Positions 1 to 10,233 of a DNA stretch of 64,000 nt are shown here, piece by piece; positions within the stretch are counted from its first letter, which is position 1, and every line of letters starts with the position of its first letter. The stretch is from Halichondria panicea. Taxonomy: Eukaryota > Porifera > Demospongiae > Suberitida > Halichondriidae. A program made the translations under genes and the position numbers. A model generated the notes under the pieces. The model saw nothing but the letters and a program-made list of their open reading frames with translations, was not told the DNA's origin and made no database searches. Location of the stretch: the NCBI RefSeq assembly GCF_963675165.1, contig NC_087377.1:10898632-10962631 (forward strand), read 5' to 3'.

Positions 1-198
1 TGTAATAAGCAATAATGAAGAATACTGCATGGGAACAGCTACATTGCTATGACAACTTCCCACGTTGCACATGCACATGTTCACAGGTACGTGCATGTCC
101 AACAACTACTTATATATTATCTTTAACAAAAGATTACAGGACGATGACAAATTAATCAACGTCACATTTATCTTATCATTAATTAATGTACTATGTAT

Positions 199-345
199 TG
201 AAAAAGAAAGGGAATCAAAACTAAAAAACATTTGCATTGTGAACGTTGCTATATAGGATTGCCAGGAAAAGAAAAGCGCGAAGAAACAATAAATTCGGTG
301 AGTGCATAACTCCAATCCGTTACAACGTCATGAACATGTACAGCT
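199..345. mobile_element. Single terminal repeat of a long-TIR mini-element
   Basis: This stretch resembles the terminal inverted repeat of the elements at 20931-21430 and 35033-35575, sharing the AACATTTGC, TTGCTA, GGAAAAG and CATAACTCCAATC blocks in the same order. No opposite end was found nearby, so it looks like a solitary arm. The copy in block B is at about 42370-42510. Nothing else is recognisable between 1 and 1030. Confidence 0.5.
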
Positions 346-1036
346 GAGTGGCCTACTATTGATAAGGAATATTAGAATCAAAATACAGGTTGGTTAAAAT
401 GCACAGTCATTGCAATACAATAGGAAATAAGGATTCAGACATAAACGTGACAGTTCTACATAAGAATACACCTTTGGACAGTGAAACAATGGTTTAAAAA
501 TAATTCACTTTCTATACACTATTTGTGTTCCTTTCACTGATAAAAAATAACACAGTATACACAGTTGTTGTAGAAGTAGTTATCTTCTCGAAAGTGGGTC
601 TGGTCAATAGGGTGATTTCCCTATCTGAATTTCATCTTACATTTACATGCATAGTGTTTGTGGTTTGTATATAATTATGTAACAGGAGAAGGTTACAGAA
701 ATTACTTGTATCTATGGTAATTTTTGTACCTATATAATTATGGTTGTAACAATGTGAATTTGCCAAGTTATAGTCAAAACATTCAAACAATGTTGCTGTA
801 CGTAGCAATTGCAGCTTGACGACTGGAGTGCTCCACCTGGCTGCCGATGCCTGCGTAATGTTGAGGCGAAACCTGTCGATCGAAGACGGTCTATGGCTTA
901 GATAACAACAAGGGACCCTGAGATGTGATCAAGAAACTACAGCAGGTGAATGCTATAGCTATACAAACGAAGGCCTATATATTTTACAAACTAAAGATAA
1001 ACATTAGTTTTGCTTGACTGAATGTGTTGCACTATA

Positions 1037-1494
1037 CCGTATTCACCCAAATTACCGGGACATAAAAAAATAATTACGGCTTGCAGTGTCCCTTGGAATA
1101 GAGCAAGAAAAATTACGTTAAAGTCAAAGTGTCCCTTTAGGGTGTCCCGTAGTAATTAGAACCCCATTTAAGGTAAGTACACGGCCTCAATTCCAGGCCG
1201 AGGCTAGCTCTGCAGCTAAAATGTCTTTCGTGCAGTTTAGAAGCTGTGTACGCAGGTTCCATGCATGTCTACAAAGGTGTCTTCAACCGTTAGTGACATA
1301 TTACGGTGCCAGAGAGTAGAATCCAGAGAGTTTTGAGTCTCTATCGAGCTAACATGCTCTTTTTCGTTCTAATTAGATCGGGACGTCTAAAAATATTTAC
1401 ATTTCCTGTTGTTCCTTAATATACAATGAAAAAAATTACGTAAGTCCGAAGTGTCCCTTAGAATAGAGTGTCCCGGTAATTCGGGTGAATACGG
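1037..1494. mobile_element. TA-flanked mini-element, CCGTATTC ends
   Basis: Inverted ends of about 27 bases (left CCGTATTCACCC, right GGGTGAATACGG) are flanked by TA on both sides, as expected for Tc1/mariner-type insertion. No coding capacity was seen. Its right end lies 24 bases before the exon proposed at 1519, so it sits in the presumed intron next to that exon's 3' splice site. It is also present in copy B, so it predates the duplication. Confidence 0.8.
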
Positions 1495-1518
1495 TAGAAA
1501 ACAGTCTTTCTTTTGGAG

Positions 1519-1652
1519 TCTCAGTTGCTCTTGCTATTATTCTGACATTCCTGTTGACTCTGGCTCTGGGAATTTCCATTGGTGTTCTCATTGTACTGGC
1601 AGTAAACAAGTGCAGGAGGTCCGAGAATACAACGCTAGTAAAGCCCAACTGA
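1519..1652 (+). CDS. Orphan terminal exon: transmembrane helix plus short tail
   Basis: After a pyrimidine-rich acceptor ending TTTTGGAG the phase-1 frame encodes a hydrophobic helix of about 27 residues (from GVSVALAIIL to GVLIVLAV). A basic stop-transfer run NKCRR, a tail SENTTLVKPN and TGA follow. The design matches the last exon of the Ig/FN3 receptor at 23558. It is probably the 3' exon of a type I membrane protein whose ectodomain lies left of the window. Copy B (43690-43823) has the same length and open frame, but no ectodomain exon was recognised upstream there, so that copy may be orphaned. The splice site is inferred. Confidence 0.5.
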
Positions 1653-1827
1653 CCATTTATTTTATATAAACAAAAATGTATTAGCTACATATTATAGATC
1701 TAAATAATTATATTGCCTATCCAGAATATTTGCATTAATTTGCACTGTTTAGTTAATTAGTTAGGATATCATGTTTACTACACTTTTGTCTTTGGATCAC
1801 TTTATATTGTGTATATACCGACTTAAA

Positions 1828-2000
1828 ATGAAAGTACCGTGGGTGCTGATGCCTCGATGAAGGTACCAAAACTATACACACAATTATTATAATTATCATG
1901 ATGAATATTTTTGCATACAAACTCAAGGAGTGGGTAATAATCGACCATGATTGTTATTAAAAACGATTGATGCCAAAACAAGTCTAAAATTAATGGCTGC
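1828..2000. repeat. Dispersed short repeat (GGTGCTGATGCCTCG family)
   Basis: The core GGTGCTGATGCCTCG is followed by TGGAGGT-CCAAA and then CACACAATTAT and ATCATGATGA. Related copies lie near 12069, 12508, 26440, 43995, 53398, 54846 and 58945. There are no terminal inverted repeats. The family is unidentified and a SINE is possible. Confidence 0.6.
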
Positions 2001-3996
2001 ATGTGTGATGATGTAGAGCATTTTTGGGGGGGAAGGTTCACCCCTGCACCCCCCCACTAGATAAAATCCTGAGGGAGATGTGTCCATTAGTATACCACAC
2101 CCACTTCACACACGGTATTAGGGTGGAAGTTACAAGAACTAACCTTCTCTTTCTGTGATTTCTTATTCTTATATGAACACCGGCACACACACTTGAGAGT
2201 CCTGAGGAGAGAGAGAAGGAGGTTACAGCTGCACTCACCAATATCCACAACACACTATAAGAAACTTGCTCTCAAAAACAAACTTTCGATTTGGAACAAA
2301 ATGTATACACTATACATGCATGACATAAAAATATGATAACTATAGTTTATAAGTAAAATTACAAGTAAAATTGATTACATTGCTTGTGTCAAAGAGGACT
2401 TGAGGGTGTGGGTGAGTGTATGACGAAGAGAAGGGTGTGGTCTTGTAGTACACATGTCCATATGATCTCCGGAAGACAGGCCACCATCACATTGACTTAG
2501 GGTGAACCCTGCAAGTGATAGGGGAGAGGGAAGGGAGGTAATACTATACGAGTGTTGCCATGACTACATTAAAAGAACGTACCACTCTAACATTCTGAGC
2601 TGTTACAACTAGATTATAACTCATGCACTGTAAGTGAGTCAGCGTGTTGTGGACGGTGGAGGCCACACCCACAAGATAATAACCCACTGAGTCCTTGATC
2701 CTGTGGAATACTAGTCACTGTCTGCGATTGGAACGCCAAGACTGGAACTTAAACCGCCGCTATTATAATACCTCTTTTAGTACTACAGTGGAACCTCTGT
2801 TAAAGGCCAGCTGCTATATAACGGCCAGGGTTAGAATGCTGGCTATTAACTGTAGCTGCAAGAGTGAGAAAAGAGTTCTACAAAATTAACAGCCTTTAAT
2901 TATGGACTTTAAAACTTTTAGCCAAGATTCCCCATACAGTTATAAATGTTCAGGCGCCCTCGCGGTGTTATCATAAGCATTCTAATTAATAACAATGTCC
3001 GATGGTGTGTTGATAATTAATTTTCTCTTTTGCTAATAATTAAACCATATATACCCTATGTATTTTTGTGTAACTCACCAACAGAGCGGAGAAACCAGAG
3101 CATATGAGTGCCATCCTCACTCGTTTCCTGGGAGTCGATCCCTTGGTGCCTCAACTCAGTCATCACCTGCTCACTTCTGTTCATCAAGGCCATTAGTTTC
3201 CCAGACAATTAACACCATGTCCGAGTCTCACTTGGCTAGCTCAAAGCAGCTACATGCATGTACATCTCATCGCTAGCAGGTACTTCAGCTGTGTAGTGTT
3301 TTGCATGAGCTGCCTTTTCCTTCATTTTTGTGGCCATGTTGAAGAAAGTTCTTCACCGTTTTCTTCTCCCGCTTCTCCTAAGACTGCGTCCTCCTGCTCC
3401 GATGTTAATGGTTTGTCATCTGCATCACTTTATACAACACCTGAAACAAAGTTTGTTGTACGTGTCACTTATTCAACTCAGCTAATGAACAGATGGATAA
3501 CACGTACATACTGAATAACATCAGTGTCCCTCAGAACTAAAAACATGTCATCCAGCTTCAGACTGGGGCGGCATATAAAGATCATCACTACTCTTACTCA
3601 AAGATCACCCTATATAATTATGCGTAAGACTTGGGTGTGTCGAAACTTATGATGCACATAGTTACATTTAGGGTAATTCTTAATGCTGACCACACCCACC
3701 TGGTCGGTAATGGCAACAGTGGCATCTTGTCTCGTATATTTCCAAACGGTAGCTCAAAGTAGAATGATGCATGGCCTCACAATATCCACTTTGGTATTGT
3801 ACAAACGTGTCCAACACTTTAGCAGTAGCTCACCACCGTGACCAGGCATCTGAGATAATATGACGTCATATGACATCATAGTATTTGTACTAATTACATG
3901 TGCATAATTTGTACGTATATATAAACTTTAGTGACTGAGTGTCCAATATTTAATTTGCATATCTCTTATCAGAACGGTTTAAAATCTACGTATATA
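2001..3996. other. No recognisable gene
   Basis: This is duplicated, non-repetitive DNA. On the minus strand about 3330-3450 encodes an acidic stretch (ADDKPLTSEQEDAVLGEAG) after a good acceptor (TTTGTTTCAG near 3449). It could be a fossil exon, but a stop lies upstream in the same frame. The segment 2830-3150 recurs at 24190-24500 in block C. Confidence 0.4.
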
Positions 3997-4415
3997 CCGT
4001 ATAGGCGGTAATTTCAGGGGACAAAATATTCGTGGTTCAGCAATATTTAGATATTTCGTAGATACTGTATAGCGCGAAATTTTCGAGGCACTTATATTTC
4101 GTGGATTGGCCTCTAAAAGCCATTTCGTTGCACACTGTTCGCGGAATGACTGCTTACCGGAAGCCACGCCTTTAAATATTTGCATGATAGCAGGTAATTC
4201 TAATTAAAGAACGATTTTCGTAGACTTAATTTTCGTGTAGAATTCTAACCCACGAAATCCGCGAAAACTAAGCCCCTAGAAAATTTCGCGCTATACAGTA
4301 ATATGGTTGCTGATTGCACTGCAGGTAAAGCTAGTCAAGATCGTTTCATTCTTGGTCAGAGCTTCAACCACAAAACCACAAATATTTTGTCCCCCGAAAA
4401 TTACCGGCTATACGG
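3997..4415. mobile_element. TA-type mini-element with CCGTATA ends, split by a younger insert
   Basis: Inverted ends (CCGTATAGGCGGTAATTT / AAATTACCGGCTATACGG) continue inward into GGACAAAATATTCGTGGTT. Relatives lie at 7493-7688, 33249-33430, 40704-40874 and, in copy B, 46154-46337 and 48821-49026. In copy A the element is interrupted by 4065-4298. The right-hand TA has mutated. Confidence 0.75.
4065..4298. mobile_element. Young 234-base TA-flanked mini-element present only in copy A
   Basis: A perfect 20-base inverted repeat starts with CTGTATAGCGCG at each end. Copy B reads GATA-ATATGG across the empty site, whereas copy A has TA on both sides of the element. The insertion and its TA duplication are therefore directly visible. 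It is non-coding and inserted inside another mini-element. Confidence 0.9.
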
Positions 4416-4465
4416 TCGGTATATATATATTTTGTGCAGAAACCTCCGCGATGTCCTTGCTATAC

Positions 4466-4888
4466 TGTCCTCTGGGTAGAGCCTCTTGACAAGCCCAAAG
4501 CAACAGTCTGGTGAAAACGTAGTGCGCCCAACTACGACAAACGAGGGAGTGATGTCAGTGTGGCGGTTGGTAGCAGGTATTGTACCCATGAACAGTTGTT
4601 GGCATGAATATACACACTGTCTTCTCACCTGTAAACAGCATAATTATCTTTACCTTCGTTACAGTTTGACTTATGTGTATAAGAAATCTGAGGATCTCAC
4701 CTAGGCCATGGTTATCAAAGCAGTACCGGTAGTGTAGCTGGCTAACCACGATGTTCACCTCCTTGCCACAGTTTCCTGCCTCGTCACAGAGGAAGTTCAC
4801 TTGGCGGGGGATTGCCTCAAATAAAAAGCATTTCCTTGGTACCAAAAGGTTGATGGGACCAGGTTGGGGGGTTGCTGGGATAGTGTAC
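4466..4888 (-). pseudogene. Decayed transposase-like gene, copy A
   Basis: Two minus-strand exons are recognisable. Exon 4888-4701 follows an acceptor TTTCACAG and encodes VHYPSNP, then after a one-base frame slip in a C-run PINLLVPRKCFLFEAIPRQ and VNFLCDEAGNCGKEVNIVV, ending HGLG at a GTGAGAT donor. Exon 4628-4466 follows TGTTTACAG and encodes GEKTV and, in another frame, NRHTDITPSFVVVGRTTF and SPDCCFGLVKRLYPED. From memory this motif order belongs to a transposase-like family repeated in sponges and cnidarians (NCSGQNKN and HTKF-PDWCFG blocks). Here the GQNKN block is deleted, so the gene is dead. Family identity is from memory, not a search. Confidence 0.6.
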
Positions 4889-5225
4889 CTGTGAAATATT
4901 AAATAGCAACGACATGGTAAATTGCAACGCTTTTAATACATTGTCAAAGAGGAAACGTTATAAACGTACTATGTAAACGGAACGGGAACTTGATATAAAG
5001 CATTTCCTTGGTACCAAAAAGTTGATGGGACCAGGTTGGGGGTTTGCTGGGATAGTGTACCTGTGAAATAATAAATAGCAACGACATGGTAAATTGCAAC
5101 GCTTTTAATACGAGGAAACGTTATAAACGTACTATGTAAACGGAACGGGAACTTGATATTGGGCGCTACTGTGAAAAAGACAACTTGAAATCAGTGTCCC
5201 TCAAAACTAAAAGCCTGTCATTCAC

Positions 5226-5802
5226 TAGCCTCGGTCCCAGGCCGATTGTTTTTTAATAGAACGAAGTTGAAAAATACGGCCTGGTATTGATTGTATCTGG
5301 GCATGGCAGGAACCGGAAACCAAAGCAGAGATTCTTCACACTTTGTTTCCTGTCATATTTCACCGTATAAGTTTAATACCGTAATTTAGCTCCGTGTATG
5401 CTCTGAAGTAACTGAAATCTAGCCATAGATTATCTAGCTAGCTAGCTACTGCAAGTTTAAGTTGTTCAGATTAACGTATACATTGTCTGCTTCACAAGAA
5501 GGCCCCACTCTCATTGCAGAACAGGCCCAGCTCTTGTCAGAAGGAAGAAACGTCTTTGCCATGGTTTTCAACATGGTATGGCAAGTCTCTTGCTTTCACT
5601 CACTGCCCTTTGTGATGGACTACAAACTAGTAGGTAGGACCAACACTGCCGGCCCATGTAGATAGGTGTGTGTTGTTCTTGCAAATCTCTCTGCTTCCGG
5701 TTTTTTGGTTCCTAACCATGCCCAGATACACGCCCAGATACAATCAACACCAGGCCTAGTTGTCGGCCTAGCTAGAAACAACTCGGGCTGGAATCGAGGC
5801 TA
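5226..5802. mobile_element. Mutator-like mini-element with 9-base target duplication
   Basis: This element is present only in copy A. The 9-base GTCATTCAC at 5217-5225 is repeated at 5803-5811, and copy B has it once (47133-47141). Ends are TAGCCTCGGTCCCAGGCCG and its complement ending CGAGGCTA. A longer imperfect inverted repeat (TTGATTGTATCTGGGCATGG) lies further in. A 9-base duplication is characteristic of Mutator-like elements, and the assignment rests on that and on three sister elements here. No transposase was found. Confidence 0.85.
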
Positions 5803-7492
5803 GTCATTCACCAGCTTCAGATTTATTCCAAATACTTAGGAGTTCTCGTCTTTTTCTTACACCACTTTCAAATTAAACGATACGAACATACTTAAAGACA
5901 TACTACGGAAACAGTACGGGAATTTATTTATTTACTGCTAGTGTATGCTAGACAACTCACTATCAGTGTGTCAGAGTAGTCCACCTCTGAGATGGTGTGG
6001 TGTAAGTCGGTCATGGCTTGTCTTATAGCACTGCGTCCAAAACAAGAGGTGTGCATGGTCAACACTGGCGGCAGCCACTGACGATAGCACCTGACTAGCT
6101 AGCAGCTGCATGTGCGGATGGGGACAAGAGAGAAGACCAGGTAGCTCCGTTTTGTAGATCTGCATGTGTGAGTTTGTGTGGATCGTGATTGTGTGAGTGT
6201 GTGTTTGGAAGGGAGGTAGTATAAAGCACAAAGCTAACTGGATTGGATGGAATCGCAAGGCTGCTGAAGCATACTATTTTCAAAAGGAATGTTAAAGGTT
6301 GCTAGTCCAGAAGTTTTGATCTTTTAATTTCTTGACTTGTGGGTAGCTCAGGGAGAGGTGAGAACACTCCCATTTATGCGGAGTCTAGGTGATTGCCAAA
6401 CCATACTCATAGACTCTCTAATTATGGCTACAAACAATTATTATTTTTACCACAAAGCACCCAGTTAAAACAGGAAAGTTAACTGGTTTATATAGTAGAC
6501 ACTTCAATAATTTCAGCTACAGTAGTATTAAGCAAACAATAACCCACATGATTGTGATTGTGATGACGTATTGTCCTTTGACTTCTCTATTCTGAGGATG
6601 CTTTCAGATTCTTGCAGCTCTTTACAGTTTTACAATGTGTTTGGTCCTTGCATGAGGATCATGTGATTCCTCTATCTGGATTTCATCTTACATTTACATG
6701 TAGTCTTGTAGACTTAGTGTTTGTGGCTTAATTGTACAAGTACTTGTAGCATTTCAGAAGCAGATTGCAGAAACTGCTTCTGAATGTGGATTCGCCAATT
6801 CTGCACAAATAATAATGCATGGGTGAATTAAAAAACAGTATCTGGGTAAGGATATCACAATTCGCTAAGAAATTGTTTTAGGCTGTTGCCTGCTTCCAAA
6901 GCTAGATTATAGATTCCAGCTCATCTCTAACAAGGCACATTTTTTGGGTGAAAATTATGCTGGCATAATAGGCAGGTTTTGGAAATACAGGCCAGTACAA
7001 ATCATAGTATAAACATTTGTAGGCCTGATGGAAGTATACAGGTGGATAATTATCTCCTTGGCATTCTACATTAGATAGAGTCGTGTGGCCATTATTTATA
7101 GTTTGATGCTACTTGTGCAACGACATGGTGTATGATGTGCTTTGGAGGGCAATTGAAAAGGCTGTTAACTTGAGCATAAAAGAATAGCGTAATAGGCAAT
7201 ATCTCGAGCATAATCTACCAACCCCTATACACATGAGCGAAGTGTATATACACTGAACACTACTATGCTTATTTTAAAGTGCCTTGAGATATTTGCTCCA
7301 CTGGTAGCTAAGATCGTCACATTTGTACCATTGCATGCTACAGAGAACATCTTCACACTGTCCGAGACTTGATACCCCATAAAAAGTGTGTGTGTTATTC
7401 ACCGCAACTGGGATACTTGAGAGCAGTCCATTTTGCACAGCATTTGTGATTTCACTCACAATTTATTTTAGTCAATGTTGTACCGTATAGCG

Positions 7493-7688
7493 GGTAATTT
7501 TAATGGCGCAAAATATTCGTGGTTTTCGTGGTTGGAGGTCTGACCACGAATATTTTACCCACAAATGAAGCGACCTTGCCTACCTTTACCTGCAGTGCAA
7601 GCAGCTACCACAAAAATATTACCCACGAAATGTCTCAATATTGCTGAACCACGAATATTTTGTCCCCCGAAAATTACCTGCTGTACGG
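7493..7688. mobile_element. TA-flanked mini-element, CCGTATAGCGGG ends
   Basis: Imperfect inverted ends (CCGTATAGCGGGTAATTTT / ...TTACCTGCTGTACGG) are flanked by TA. An internal palindrome CGTGGTTGGAGGTCTGACCACG is visible. It is non-coding and shared with copy B. Confidence 0.8.
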
Positions 7689-8249
7689 TATGCATTATCT
7701 ACTTGATTGGTGGGAATGTTCAGTGAAGCCAAGCTAAGTGTTTTGTGTCTTGACATCACGATGCTTGTGTTGGTTCGGATCATCTTCTGAGCGATCAACA
7801 AAAGGGAACAATCTAATTCCTTTCGTAGCTTATTTGCATTATAGCTCGTTATCTCGGCTATGTCCAAGCAGTCTGCCCTAGACCCCCAGTTTTCAGTAGT
7901 TGACAAAACAGGAAATATGTATTAGCTAACTTTTGTTCTTTACTTCACTCGCAAATGTATGATAAATAAGCATCGAACATCACTTGCCATAGCAAAAGTT
8001 AGTATTCTCTTTTGAAAATGATCGCAGCCTGAAAAGTAGCAATTTAAAAGGCAATAAACGGACAGTGACGACCAGTTTCGGATTTTACAATAGTTGCGAC
8101 TTCAACAGGCTGAAAGATGACACAGCAGAGGTCACTGGCCGGAAATAGCTGGCAACTACTTCCAGATAAAACTATAAGATTCATTTTTTGGCTATGGTCC
8201 GCCTAATACTTTCGTCCGGGAATATTCCCCCAGTACTCTAATGAGATTA

Positions 8250-8415
8250 CCGTATTAGCGGGGAAATGTTCATGGGTGCAAATTTTCGCTATTTGGCTCC
8301 AGAGCCCTCAGCAGAAATGTTCGTGGGTTCTAATATTTGCGTTATAATGCCAGGAAACCACACCCACCAATAGCAAAATACCGGTGCGTGGGAGTTTATT
8401 TTTGTGTCTGTACGG
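8250..8415. mobile_element. TA-flanked mini-element, CCGTATTAGCGG ends
   Basis: The left end CCGTATTAGCGGGG and the short right end CTGTACGG are both bordered by TA. Internal TTTTCG and TTCGTGGGT motifs link it loosely to the other CCGTAT elements. It is shared with copy B. Confidence 0.55.
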
Positions 8416-9649
8416 TATCTCTAGATTCATAATGATGACACCACAACAACCATAAGCGCATGAAGGGTGATTATTTCCGGACTTCCAAAGCTCATAACAC
8501 GGACCATTATTTTACTAAGCTAGAACTTAGATCATAATTATAGATAGAGGGATTGGAAACGGTTAACTAACACGAGGGCTAGCATGAATAGTTGATGAGA
8601 ATTATTCTGCTGTCTGTAAGAAGTCTACGAGCAATTCTACTGCTAAACATCAACTTTCATCCCATACTTGAGGCCATTTGGGACACAGCACACTATTTAG
8701 TAACACAGCTTAGCTATATCATATACGTACAATATAGGAACACATGAAGAGGCGCTCTGTGTACCTCTAGCTACTTCACGACAATCAAGATTATATTTTC
8801 TTCGTTTCCAATGGCATGTGATGGGGTAGCTCTGAGATGTATACATTGGACACAATAAGTTCCTGGACTTTTGCGGGAGTTATGAAGAGATACAAGGATG
8901 GTCCCATGCAGAGCCATACTTCATTGTAAAACATCACGTGAATCATTTCCGTTTGTAATCCCTCTTCTACTCTATCTATGCATGTGGTGGAACTAAATGG
9001 CCCCTACGGGCTTCCGTATAATTATATGCATTATTATCCAATCTAATTATATACCTATACGTAGGCCCCACCGGAAAAATATTGGTGCTCAATTGGAACA
9101 GAATATATTTAGGGCTAAGCGAAAAAATGATGGTACACATAGTTATACCCATACACATGCAGACGCCCTCCTATACTCATGCAACTCACGTGGTTCTATT
9201 CTCTGCATGCATGTGCTCCTACAGTTGATGTGGACAGTACAAGACTGGATCGGATGAGTCATGACACTCATGATTGCCCTACGTACAGCATGAACACATT
9301 ATAACGCTCAACCACATCAAAGGACGACTGGTTACTTTGGTGATGGTCAGAGGAATTGCAGCTTTATCACTAGCAAACACATTGTTCCTTAGCTTCATGC
9401 ACACAGCCTTCAATTACCTATAATTATATACACAAGTGAATCAACGTATTTAAATTGACTCGATATTGTGTCATAAACGCGTGTCTTGCACACGCGGCCA
9501 TCAGAAATGTCACAGAGAGGGCACAAAGTTGCTAAAATCGAAGCATGTAGCAAAGTGTGATTTTTCACCCGGCGCACCCCCTCGCCCAAGGGGGGGCGGG
9601 AAAGCCCCCCTTAACCGGGGTTCAATCCCTTAATTTGTTTATGCACTTT

Positions 9650-9925
9650 TTAAGGTTTCAGTATCCCCAAGATGTCATTTGGCGGTAGCCGAGGGTGTAC
9701 GGTACAGTTTGGTACCAACCTCATCATGCATGTTCTGATATAGGTGTCGTTCTGTACATAGTTCCAATACTTTGAGGCTGCTGAAAACATAAAGAATCCG
9801 CTGCACATTCCGGCCATTATGTAGAAAAAAGAAGTTGTTTCACTAGGGTATTGGGTGTGACTGGATTCAGTTACCAATGGGGAAATAGGTGGACAAAATT
9901 GAGCATGAGAGCTTGTGGCAGAAAT
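9650..9925 (-). CDS. Possible terminal exon, unknown product (copy A)
   Basis: After a strong minus-strand acceptor (ATTTCTCATGCAG) 91 codons are open to a stop. They encode a Ser/Thr-rich start (ISATSSHAQFCPPISP), one hydrophobic stretch (FFYIMAGMCSGFFMFSA) and a tail ending NDILGILKP. Copy B keeps the frame with one obvious replacement (P to S). No upstream exon was found, and the plus-strand TRAF gene starts 309 bases away, so this may be a fossil or a chance open frame. Confidence 0.25.
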   Translation of the reverse strand: MSATSSHAQFCPPISPLVTESSHTQYPSETTSFFYIMAGMCSGFFMFSAASKYWNYVQNDTYIRTCMMRLVPNCTVHPRLPPNDILGILKP

Positions 9926-10233
9926 CTGCATGAGAAATAAATCATTCGGCAGGTAAAGGGTTAAGAGCTATAGTAACATGGCTTCGTGTCAGTGTGTCAA
10001 CAATGAAAGTGTGCATATACAAATTGTGTCAACAATGAGGAGATCACAATGATTTGTTACCTAATATGGGATTAAAAACTAGGATACGTATGTATACATA
10101 TACTATATACTGTGAAACGCAAGAATAACATGCAGCGAGAAGGTTTTTAATATTGAGTATAATTTCAGTGTCAAAAGAGACGACACAGTGACACCCTCTT
10201 CAGGTACGAAAAGACAAGACTATCAAGAAAATA

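Larger units (their letters stand above)
5803..9649. other. Duplicated intergenic DNA with fossil exons
   Basis: Apart from the two mini-elements listed separately there is no intact gene. About 5960-6100 on the minus strand encodes AIRQAMTDLHHTISEVDYSD before a GTGAGT donor, and 7274-7459 minus encodes a cysteine-bearing segment (GQCEDVLCSMQWYKCDDLSY). Both are conserved in copy B but have no recognisable partners. The stretch 6640-6800 is a diverged internal repeat of about 600-760. Confidence 0.4.

Noticed and set aside
9585-9632. tRNA-like T-arm (GGGGTTCAATCCC)
   Set aside because: No acceptor stem, anticodon arm or D-arm can be drawn around it, and copy B differs in the flanking stem bases. 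It is a chance match in a GC-rich patch.
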